Of a stretch of 64,000 bases of DNA, positions 24,356 through 64,000 are shown piece after piece. Source of the DNA: Palaemon carinicauda. Lineage: Eukaryota; Arthropoda; Malacostraca; Decapoda; Palaemonidae. The notes beneath the pieces are model-generated. The model ran no database searches and was not told the origin of the DNA. It saw nothing but the letters and a program-made list of their open reading frames with translations. The stretch spans positions 29,706,460 through 29,770,459 of the forward strand of contig NC_090765.1 of assembly GCF_036898095.1 (NCBI RefSeq), given 5' to 3'. Both the position numbers and the translations under genes were made by a program. The stretch's first letter is position 1. Each line of letters begins with the position of its first letter.

Positions 24356-24615
24356 CAGGGTTACCAGATGATTTCCACTGGATTATCATACATGAACCTT
24401 AAAATTATCGTTTTTTTTCAACCTAAATTATCGTACACACTTTGAACAAGATTATTAAGGAGTAACATATATAGCTTATTTCAAGGTATTTTAGTATAAT
24501 GGCTTAATCAAACACACCCACATACATTGTATATACCCAAGGTATATATCGTACATCGTACCGGACACGAAATAATCGTACATGTACGATAATTATCGTA
24601 CGAATGGCAACCCTG
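24356..24615. mobile_element. hAT-type MITE, copy 1
   Basis: Ends CAGGGTTACCA and TGGCAACCCTG are flanked by the exact 8-bp duplication CGATGAGC (24348-24355, 24616-24623). The 260-bp body is rich in ATCGTAC palindromes near its right end. No coding. Confidence 0.93.
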
Positions 24616-24623
24616 CGATGAGC

Positions 24624-25815
24624 TTATTTGGCTGACGTAAACTTATCACATTTCAGTAATGTTTCTTAAGGTTAAGAGGTAAGTCAGGGACTTGGAATAA
24701 TTTTTGAAAAATTATTTTCCTTCAGTTGTGTCTGTAATCATTTGTAATTATTCGGTCATCAATATGTTACTTTAATTAAGAGAGTAGCATGAGAAGTAAT
24801 ACTAAAATATGTGCAATCCAGTACGATAATGCATTTTTTTTATATAATTTTGTTCATTGAAGCATATTTCTAATGTTTGATAACAGGTATATCAGATTAT
24901 ACTTTTATCACAGAAAATAAATAGGATAATGTCTAGTAATGTACAAAGTGTCACCAAAGTAAGTACATGCTTCCAAAAGTTAAAGGAAAATTTATATCCG
25001 GCAACTACACATACCCAAATTCTTGGATATTGGAAACATGCAAAATTACCCAAGAAATAAGCACATAATAATAATATCACCATTATTAACATTTGTTTAC
25101 TTCCAGAAACAGTAATTCAATTAGAATGAAAATAATTTTGTCCATAAGCATTATCTTTCAAGAGTTAATACAACAGGCATTTGATTAAAACATTAAATTG
25201 ACAATTAAACATTTAGATTAACAGTAAATGTTAATTGGTAAGTTATAATTACATTGTCCTCTATTTTCCCCTGATGCGTTTTTAATATATATACGTCTGG
25301 CAGCCCTATTGCCTTTTGGAGCGTCACTATGCTTAACGGAAATGTCCTACAAATATTCCCAAGGGACTCCAAAAAGAGCATTCATTAGTTCTTAAATGGC
25401 AATGATGAAAGTGGAATATTAGTTCATAATTAAAAAAATGCCAAACATGCGGCAAAAGTGTTATTTACTGTGAAATTCCAAATCGCTAAATTAAATGCTC
25501 AACAAAACCAGCGGGTGGAAATAATATTCCGCGCTTGTCTACGCTAATATGTAAAATTAACGAAATTGAATTCTCATATGTCTCATTATTAAGTAAATTA
25601 TCATCAATAATTTTGTAAAATTGATCCTGAGATGATAATACTCATACGTTATAATGAAAAATCTAGACGAGAAGGAACTAGTTTGCATTGCGTGTGACCG
25701 TCGACGTCATGGATGGTGTGCGGCCCAGTTCAGCCCAAATGAGAGAGAAAGGAACGAAAATGCTGTGAAAGATTGTTGCTGAGTAAACCAGATTATTTTG
25801 GATTTAATTCGATAT
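24624..25815 (+). promoter_or_regulatory. BRWD3: BRWD3 upstream region and 5' UTR
   Basis: No protein-coding signal. Just upstream of the start lies GTCGACGTCATGG (about 25700), a near match to the CREB/ATF site TGACGTCA. An in-frame TGA at 25780-25782 closes the frame before the first ATG at 25816. The transcription start was not located and no TATA box is obvious. Confidence 0.4.
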
Positions 25816-56087
<30,272 letters not shown>

Positions 56088-56269
56088 GTAATGATAAATC
56101 TCTTTCATTTATATATATTTTATTTATTCATTTTTTTTTTTTTTACACACATATACACATAGGTATTCCTCACCTTCCATTAGTAATTGGTTCCAGGAGA
56201 GGCAACTCAAGTCAAATTTACTTGTCACCAGGCTAAACCACAAATAAATTTTATTTATAAAGGCAATTT

Positions 56270-58030
56270 GAATAACATATGGTTAATAAGAATTGATTTA
56301 AGCTTACAAACAAATAAATGTCCATTTTTAATTTAGTACGGAAAACAAGTAATTTACTTTTATGAAGAAATGTACATCCATACTTGTAAATGTAGATGTT
56401 TACAATTTAGCATGTTTACAGTACATTACGGCCTCTTTATTTGTGAATTTGGTGTGCTCTAAGATAGTATAAAATTGCAGGATTTTGTAAGGTTGAAATA
56501 GAAAATTAAGTTATTAAAAAGAATTATTTTGCGATAGTATAAAACAAACCTAGTTGTTACATTTACCAATATTTAAATTCAATACCTTTGTTTATATCAT
56601 GTATGTAGATGTGTGTGGATGTCAGCGTCAACAGCTGATTCATCTGTTCATATTGTTTGATACGCGTTTTAAAAAGGAACTGGTCGAGAGTTCATTGAAC
56701 TGTGCTCTTCTTTTCTTCAACGATTACGTGATAGGGAGCGAAATCATATCAATACGCTATTAACTATATATGAGCATAATCATAATACCATCGTGACCTT
56801 CAAAACGGCTGACAACAAAACCAATATAAAAGCACACTGTATTGATAATAGAAAAGTACAAAGAAGTTCAGATAAAAAAAAAAAAAAACCAGGATTATTT
56901 TAAACATCTTTCATTACATATACATTATGCTCTCGGCTAAAGCTACGGATTAGCTGACGAAATCGAATGACGTTTTAATCCATGTTTACAGCCGAACATA
57001 AATTTAAGCAAAGTAAAAGTTTGTATTATGTGTAGTATTTATATGACTTTCTAACGAAACTAAAGATTTCTGTTAAATCTGTTCTATGTGTGTATAGTTT
57101 ATTGAGGTATATTCTGTTAACATGAAATGTCCAGTGTTACACGAGTCAAATTTCCACAGAGAGAGAGAGAGAGAGGTTAGGTTAGGTTAATAAGAATCTA
57201 TTTAAGCTTTCAACCAAATAAATTTTATTTTTCAATGTACCAAAAACAGTAATACAGTATAATTTTACGAATAAATGTACATTTATACTTGTAAATGTAG
57301 ATGTTCACAATTTAGCATGTTTATAGTACATCGCAGCCTTTTATTCGTGAATGTGGTTTGCTCTAAGATAGTATAAAATAGAAAAACTTTGTAAGGTTAG
57401 ATAACAAATTAAGTTATGAAAATTATATTGCGTTATTATGAAATAAATTCAAGGGTTACATTTACCAATATTTATTTTCAGTATCTTTGTTTACATTGAG
57501 TAAGTAGATGGCTGTGGATCGTCAGCGTCAATAGCTGATTCGTCTGTTGTTGTTCGATACGCATTTTAATAAGAAACTGGTCGAGAGTTTGTTGAACAGT
57601 GTTCCTTTATTCAAGGAGTATGTGATAGGGTGCAAAATCATATCAACAATACTTTTACTATATGTGAGCATAATCATGTTACCGTCTGAACGTTGAAAAC
57701 CCCTGACAACAAAACCAAAATACAGTACCTAAAAACAATCGGTAATTGCTGTTGTTAAAGTACATCTTGAATTGATAATAGAAAACTACAAAAATTATTA
57801 AACAAAGTTCATATAACATCGAAAACCAGAATTATTTTAGGCATCTTTTAGTTCATATATGTTATGCTGTCGGCTATTAAGCCAAAGATCAGCTGACAAA
57901 ATCGAAAGACGACTTTATCCATGCATACGATCAAACATAGATTTAAGGAAAGTAAAAGATTATATTGTGTGTAGTATTTATTTGTCACATTCTAAAGAAA
58001 AGAAGATTTCTGTTGAATCTGTTCTGTGTA
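56270..58030. repeat. Diverged ~850-bp direct duplication in BRWD3 intron 11
   Basis: Units at about 56278-57110 and 57183-58030 share blocks such as TTGTAAATGTAGATGTT, CTCTAAGATAGTATAAAAT and AACTGGTCGAGAGTT. They differ by many substitutions and small indels, so the duplication is old. No coding. Confidence 0.8.
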
Positions 58031-58084
58031 TAGTAAGGCACCTCTGAGACAGACAGACAGACAGACATATTCATAGGATAACTA

Positions 58085-58745
58085 ATAACAATAGCTTAAA
58101 ACGAAATGTATGAAAACTATGATATAAAATTAATTGTAAACAAATAAGTATCACATTAAAACGAATAATTGTTACAGTCTGTGATTTATCGAATTGAGAG
58201 AAAAATAAATCGCTACTGTGTTTGCTATGCGTAATAGCATTGTGCGTTCGTACATACCGGAAAATAATGTTCATTGTTTTTTTTTTTAACTTGAATGTGT
58301 ACTTATTGATATGAAATTAATTGTAAATAAATATCCATTAGACTAAAAGGAAAAATATGTTACGATCTTTAATTTGATTACCGAAATGATAAAAGAAATA
58401 AATTGCCAATGTGTGTTTGATATGCATACGTAGTAACATTGTGTGTTCATACGTATCACACAGTACAGTTCATTGTGATTTTTAACTTAAATATGGTCTT
58501 ATTGATATAAAATTAATTTTAGATACATGATCATTAGATTAAAAGGAAAATATGTTACGATATGTTATTTATTTACTGAAATGAAAACTAAATAAATCGC
58601 CAATGTGTTTGATATGCATATGCAGTAGCATTGTGCGTTCATATATACAAGAGTTTTGTTTATTGTGTTTTTTCACTTAAAAATTTACTTATTAATATAA
58701 AATTCATGGTACTGTAAATAAATAATCATGAGATTAAAAGGAAGA
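58085..58745. repeat. ~190-bp diverged tandem satellite
   Basis: ATATAAAATTAATT-type blocks recur at about 58119, 58308, 58505 and 58693, each followed by ATTAAAAGGAAAAATATG-like and GATATGCATA...GTAGCATTGTGCGTTC-like sequence. At least three and a half units. Confidence 0.8.
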
Positions 58746-59052
58746 AATGAGAGAGAGAAAGTGAGAGCACTGTGTGAGGAGGGAGAGGGGTTTCAGGATG
58801 GGGACGGGAGCGAGCCAAGCGACAGCCGACAGTAGTGACGAGTAGGCTAATGCGTCATGATGTGAATGTTTATGGATAATAACTTATTTTACTATAAAAT
58901 GGATACAAGAAGAGTAAGAATGTGTTTTGCATTGTTTCTGTGACATTTAAGTATATCAATAATGTGTTTCTTCAAGTTTCATAGTAACAAAATCCCAAAA
59001 TAGACAGACTTTCCCACTGTCCAGGAATGTAACTCCCCCATTACCATTTCAT

Positions 59053-59055
<3 letters not shown>

Positions 59056-59138
<83 letters not shown>

Positions 59139-59160
59139 TATGTGTGTGTGTGTGTGTGCG
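59056..59160. repeat. (AG)n then (GT)n microsatellite
   Basis: AG dinucleotides to 59136 followed by TG repeats, just before the DIRS-C left end. Confidence 0.96.
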
Positions 59161-59762
59161 TGTGTGCGCGCTTCAAATAGTAGATAGTTTAACTCAAAGA
59201 AAATGCAACTGTTTAGCTCTTAAAGACTGTTAATATAAAAAGTCACAGCTGTTTTCATAGTTTGTTCACTAGGATTTATGTTAATTAGTTGAATGTTTAC
59301 CATAGTATTTTAATATGATTTAATACACTGCACTTTAATTATTATTTATTGTATAGTAATATGTTTGTTCCAACATGAATACTTACCTCGAACTACTTTC
59401 TTAGGAGTTACCTGTAATCTCCTCTCTACCGACCAGAGTTTTGTGTAGGGTACCCTCCATCCCGTTTTCTATGGAGGCCTACCCCGGCATTAAAGAATGT
59501 GCCCCGAGGGTAGGCTTATCGCTAGGTCGATGTCCGCTCAGGTCGAAATCTCCAGTAAGTTCTCTGGTCGCGACGTGTCAACACGTCGCTCTCGTTCTCT
59601 ATCGATCCTTTGTGTGCGTTCTGTGTGTCCCACGTGTTCCCCGCGTGGTAACTTGTGTTTCCTGTGTACTGTTCCCGGGTGTTCCTGTGTGTTCACCTTC
59701 CACCCTTGTGCTTACCCAGTGTATTCCTTGATTTTCTGCGTGCCTGTGTCTTGCGTTTGTGC

Positions 59763-62180
59763 ATTATGGAGCAAATTCACGGTTGTCCTGGGCCTAGAGC
59801 CGGTAAATCGTGTGGAGCGTTCCTCTCCAAGCCTGAAGTGGACCCTCACTCCCTTTGCTCCTCCTGTAGGGGAAGGGTTTGTTCGTCATCAGATATGTGC
59901 CCCGAGTGTGTAGGTTGGAGTGATATCCAGTGGGTACGTTACGGAACTAAAAGGATGAAATCGTCGAAACGTTCCCCCAGGAAGGCTAGCGTTACTTCGC
60001 CGCTACCATCACCCAGTGAGCGGTCCGACGGGGCCTCTGTTTCGCCGTCCCCTACACAGAGTAGGGGCCGAGGTAAGTCTGTTGTGTAGAAAGAACAAAG
60101 CGATCTTCCCCAAGAGTCTAGTGAATGTGCAGTGGGGGTTGCGGGTCCTTCTAGGGCTAGTGAAGAGCCCAGTAGTGCGTCCGGAGAGTCGGCCCTTGTG
60201 CTCGGGGGGCACGTGTCCTCCGATGACCCCTTGTGGGGTAGTAACGTTGTGTCTGTGTCTTCGCCCCCTTCGTGGGCCTGTGTTTCAGGGTCTTCGGCAG
60301 GCAGCGACAACCAGGGTAAGTTAGGTTCTACGGGGAATGATGCCTTCGGTTGGAAGCTTCCGAAGACACAGGTAGGTCCCCGTTACGAATGGAAGAGGGC
60401 CTGGATCCCTGGTTTCCTAGCGTTGGGTGCCAATCATCGTTCCCGACCCCTCTTACGGAAGTCCCCGAAGAATTCCTTCAACCGTCTACCTCGGGCACTC
60501 AACGAGTTACGAAGTCCCCCGCGGTCCCCGCTACCGCCCGCCATGCGTTAAGTGCAGTGTCGTCGTGCTCTTCAGAAGAGTATTACTCGTCGGGGGAAGA
60601 CGCCAGGAGAAAACATCGCCGTCGGAGAGAGCGATCCAGGAGCAGGCGTTCCCGTTCTAGGTCGCGCTCTAGATACAGCAGGAAGCGCTCCCGCTCTCCA
60701 AGACGTAAGTACAGGAGGAGTAGGTCACCGGATGGCGATTGGGTCTTCGTACCCCGTGAGACAAGAGTACGTTGTTCTCGCCAAGGATACCTTCCTCCAA
60801 ACACGGCTTTGACCCTCGTAAGCAAGTTCGCGAGAAGGACTCTACAGGCAGGCATAAATCCTCGAAGCCTCCGGTTCACCCCGCCCAGCGGGGGGAAACG
60901 CGCTTCCTTTCGGGCAGCCTGGCCGAACCAGCCCAGCTGGTGCGGCCTTCGGGTCGGAAGGAACGGTTCCCGCTGTCGGGTCAGCCCACGGGAACCGCAT
61001 CCTTGTCACCCAGAGACCTTGAGTGGACGAGAGTCCTCGCTGAGTCAACGATGCCTGCGTTAACCCCTGCCCCTGGTGCGGACGCCCCCGCCGAAGAAGT
61101 CCAGTACCTCGGTAGGACGGCGCCCCTGGCTCCAAGAACTAGACGTCCGGTCGGTGTGCCCGGCGACCCAGCCCCCCCGGTCTCAAGCCGAGACCTCGGC
61201 TGACGGTAGGGAGGGTTCCCCAACGGAGGACTCGGCCTATAGAAGGGTGATTGGCCTTATCAGGAGGCACCATAAGATTGAGGAACCTGCAGCTACTGAC
61301 GAAGACTACTGGAGGTCCAGCCTTATACGGCTAATGCAGGCCCCTACCCAACCTAAGACTTCTCTACCGCTTCCTCTAGCCCGAGATCTGGTCCTAGGGC
61401 AAGAATATGTTGACAAAGTGGTGGCTAGTAATGCCGAGGCCCCCAAAACTCAGAGTTCCTCAAAATTGCTCCAGGGCCTCAAGACTCAGGGCAAGGTATA
61501 TGTGCCAGAAGGGCATCGTCCAGGCCCCTGTAAAGTGGAACCTTCCCTTAACATCCTGAGTCAGGGCGTCTCAGAGGATAGAGCCTCTTCAGCCCCAGTT
61601 TGTTTTTCTCCATCGGAGGCCTCCATGATGGAAGAAATGTCGAGGGACCTGGTGCACGTCTCCTCTTGGCTGGACTGGTGGGCTTCCACCTTAGTAGGAG
61701 TGCAAGCCTCGTTCGACCCCGCGGACCCTGAACAGCAGAACCTCCTGAGGGAACTTATTACCTCCGGGGGTAAAACCTTAAAGTTCTTGACGTACCAGTC
61801 GCTCGCCTTGACAGCGAATTGGGTACTCCGCAAAAGAGACACCATCCTGGCTAAGGTGTCTCGAAAGGTCCCAGACAGGGAAGCTCGGGGCATGAGGAGC
61901 CTGCCCTTGTGGGGTGACTCCTTGTTTCCCTTAAAAGAATTAGAGACCATTATGGAGAAGGTCTCGAAGCGGAAAGATTTGAACACCCCCAGGCCTACGC
62001 CTACTAGGAGACCGCCCTACAAGAGGTCCGTCTCAGACAGTGCCGCGACGGCCCAGGCCTCTCCCAGCACGACGAGGAGAGAGGCTCCCTCTTCCTCCTG
62101 GTCCTCAGCGCCTCAGCCCTCCCGTAGGGGGGCTCCAGCATTGGCAAGCATGGAAGGCTCACGGAGCGGAGCCTTGGACA
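59763..62180 (+). pseudogene. DIRS-C Gag-like protein with zinc finger and RS-rich domain, frame-broken
   Basis: The frame starts MEQIHGCPGPRAGKS and has a C-x2-C-x4-C-x5-C-x2-C cluster (CSSCRGRVCSSSDMCPEC). A TAG at 60087-60089 interrupts the same frame, which then goes on. Shifts follow near 60420, 60770 and 61150-61210. The second segment carries an RS-rich run at about 60600-60735 (RRSRSRSRSRYSRKRSRSP). The last segment has YRRVIGLIRRHHKIEEP, DYWRSSLIRLMQ, EMSRDLVHVSSWLDWW and GGKTLKFLTYQSLALTANWV, the helical Gag core. It overlaps the RT frame. The breaks may be real decay or assembly errors, since RT is intact. Confidence 0.7.
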
Positions 62181-64000
62181 GTGTCCGTACTGAAGGAGGG
62201 CTACAGACTGCCGTTCTTGGCAGAACCACCCCTTCTAATCCCGGCCAGCCGGGCGGAATGGCTGGCTCCCAAAGACCCGTTGAAGAAGACCGCCCTTCAA
62301 GAGGAAGTGTCCTCCATGTTGGAGAAGGGCGCCATGGAAGAAATTCTTCTCACAGGCCCGGGTTTCTACAGTCGCCTGTTCCTGGTAGAAAAAGCGACGG
62401 GGGGGTGGAGGCCGGTTATAGATCTGTCGGCTCTCAACAAGTTCATCAAGAAGACAGACTTCAAAATGGACACTCCGAAGTCAGTCCTACTGTCCTTGAG
62501 GGAGAAAGATTACATGATGACCATAGACCTCAAGGACGCCTACTTCCAAATTCCGGTCCACCCCTCGAGTCGAAAGTTTCTCCGGGTGAAATGGGGTTCC
62601 CAGATCCTGCAATTCAAGACCCTTTGCTTCGGATTGTCAACAGCGCTCCAGGTATTCACGAGAGTCTTCACGACTGTCTCAGTGTGGGCTCACGAACGAG
62701 GCATTCGCCTCATCCGATACCTGGACGACTGGTTGCTTCTTTCCTCCTCGAAGGACCTCTTGGAGGAACAAGGGATGAAACTCCTCCAGTTTTGCAAGGA
62801 TCTGGGGATCGTGATCAACCCGGAAAAATCAAACCTATCCCCATCCACCAGAATGACCTACTTGGGAATGACGTTAGATACCATTCTGGGAAAAGCCTTC
62901 CCTTCGGGAGACAGAATAAACAACCTCATGGAAATTATTCGGCCGTTCCTATTGGGGCATCCCAGGAGAGCAAAAGACTGGCAAAGACTGACAGGGCACC
63001 TGGTGTTGTTGGAGAAACTAGTTCCCCAGGGGAGGGTAAGGCTCAGAGCCGTGCAATGGAACCTGAAGAACCTCTGGTGCCAACTGGACTCGCAACAAGT
63101 CCTAATCCCAGTTCTACCAAACACGAGGCCCTCCCTGGAATGGTGGCATTGCCGGTCGAACTCGCTCAAGGGGATGCCCTTCGCGAGCGACCCCCCCGAG
63201 TTACTACTGTTCACAGACGCCTCCAACCAAGGATGGGGAGCCCATCTCCTTGACGAGACAGCGCGAGGGACCTGGTTGGACGGGGAAAAGGAACTCCACA
63301 TCAATGTCCTGGAGTTGAAGGCAGTCCAGAAGGCTTGCCTACACTTCGCGGATCTTCTAAGGGGAAACACCGTGGCGTTGATGTGCGACAACGCCACGGT
63401 AGTAGCATACATAAAGAAGCAAGGAGGCTTGAAGTCGAAGGAGTTGTGCGATCACACCATAAAGATTCTAGATTGGGCGGAAGAGAACCAAGTGGTGTTG
63501 TTAGCAAGGTTCATTCCCGGGAAGAAAAACGTGCTGGCCGACGGTCTCAGCAGAGTGGGCCAAATAGTAGGGACAGAGTTGTCCCTCCTCCCAGAAGTAG
63601 CCAAGCTCATCATCCAACGTTGGGGTTCCCCGGTGATGGACCTCTTTGCAACCAAACTCAATGCCCAACTCCCCATATATTGTTCTCCTGTACCAGATCC
63701 GAAGGCAGCCTTGGAAGACGCCTTTCAGCACAAGTGGGACAATCTAGACGTGTACGCTTTTCCCCCTTTCACGTTGATAAGGCAGGTGCTCAACAGAGTA
63801 AGGACAGCCCGAAACTTAAAGATGACTTTGGTAGCGCCTTGTTGGCCGGAGAGAGAGTGGTTCGCGGACCTAAAAGACCTGGCGAGTCAACCCCCGTGGC
63901 CTCTACCCGACAGGTCAGACCTCCTGCATCAACCTCATTTTCTCAGGCTCCACGACAACCCACAGTCCCTACGTCTTCACGCCTGGAGACAATCGAGCGA
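61983..64000 (+). CDS. DIRS-C reverse transcriptase / RNase H (3' truncated by window)
   Basis: The frame opens after a TGA at 61980-61982 and has no stop to the window end, at least 672 codons. The conserved part starts at HGAEPWTVSVLKEGYRLPFL, overlapping the Gag-like frame, so translation may need frameshifting or internal initiation. RT blocks are GGWRPVIDLSALNKF, TIDLKDAYFQIPVHP and the catalytic YLDDW at 62718-62732. RNase H shows LLFTDASNQGWGAHL, LELKAVQKA, ALMCDNATVVAYI and ADGLSR. The YAFPPF block follows near 63750. It is clearly a different subfamily from DIRS-A. Confidence 0.9.

Larger units (their letters stand above)
59365..64000 (+). mobile_element. DIRS retrotransposon, 5' and middle part (DIRS-C), runs off window
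   Basis: A GC-rich block starts abruptly after AT-rich intron sequence. Near its left edge, ATACTTACC recalls the ACTTACC found in the terminal repeats of DIRS-A and DIRS-B. Gag-like, RT and RNase H regions follow in order. The recombinase and right end lie beyond 64000. It sits in a BRWD3 intron, same strand. Confidence 0.85.

Noticed and set aside
57170..57190. Short TTAGG-like run resembling arthropod telomere repeat
   Set aside because: Only about two and a half units; too short to claim an interstitial telomere.
56088..64000. BRWD3 exon 12 and later
   Set aside because: I looked for a continuation of blade 7 (a Gly codon then a WD-type strand) with a good acceptor and found none before the window end.

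Overview
This is a repeat-rich animal genome window, most likely from a decapod crustacean. The reasons are long (TA)n and (AG)n/(CT)n microsatellites, a dense mix of DIRS-type, RTE-type and other non-LTR elements with hAT, Tigger and TTAA-type DNA transposons, and two conserved animal genes whose proteins look arthropod-like. The species cannot be fixed from sequence alone. No bacterial, organellar or viral segment was recognised.

Two host genes are supported. DHDDS (dehydrodolichyl diphosphate synthase subunit) lies on the minus strand at 16008-16988, with its whole coding sequence in one exon behind a splice acceptor. The N-terminal half of a BRWD3/PHIP-type WD40-bromodomain protein lies on the plus strand. 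Its first 11 coding exons run from 25816 to 56087, keep one reading frame (about 501 codons) and end inside the seventh WD40 blade. Its bromodomain exons must lie beyond the window.

Layout. 1-3580: 3' part of a DIRS-type tyrosine-recombinase retrotransposon (DIRS-A) with its right-end repeats. 3580-10100: microsatellites, a complete and apparently intact Tigger transposon (5805-8309), a mariner-like MITE and a 69-bp triplication. 10100-14045: three non-LTR pieces, one broken by a 721-bp insertion with a 21-bp target duplication. 14046-19918: DHDDS and sparse sequence. 19927-21597: a deleted hAT element with a perfect 8-bp target duplication. 22000-24620: MITEs and tRNA-like SINE candidates. 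25816 onward: BRWD3, whose introns hold MITEs, LINE tails, a repeat carrying nuclear-receptor-like half-sites, a large decayed DIRS copy (44080-50915), a second DIRS remnant (50950-52560), and at 59365-64000 a third DIRS (DIRS-C) whose reverse transcriptase is open but runs off the window.

The most unusual structure is in BRWD3 intron 5. The junction between this intron and exon 6 (3' splice site plus the first exon bases) has been amplified into a 48-bp minisatellite of 26 upstream units, so the true acceptor is the last of 27 look-alike AG sites. The donor of that intron appears to be the rare GC type. Almost every decoy would bring an in-frame stop within two codons. Other points of interest are the shared palindrome-plus-repeat architecture at two DIRS right ends, an RS-rich Gag-like protein in DIRS-C, a TTAA MITE family with a perfectly kept 18-bp palindrome, and intronic repeats with DR1/DR0 AGGTCA sites.
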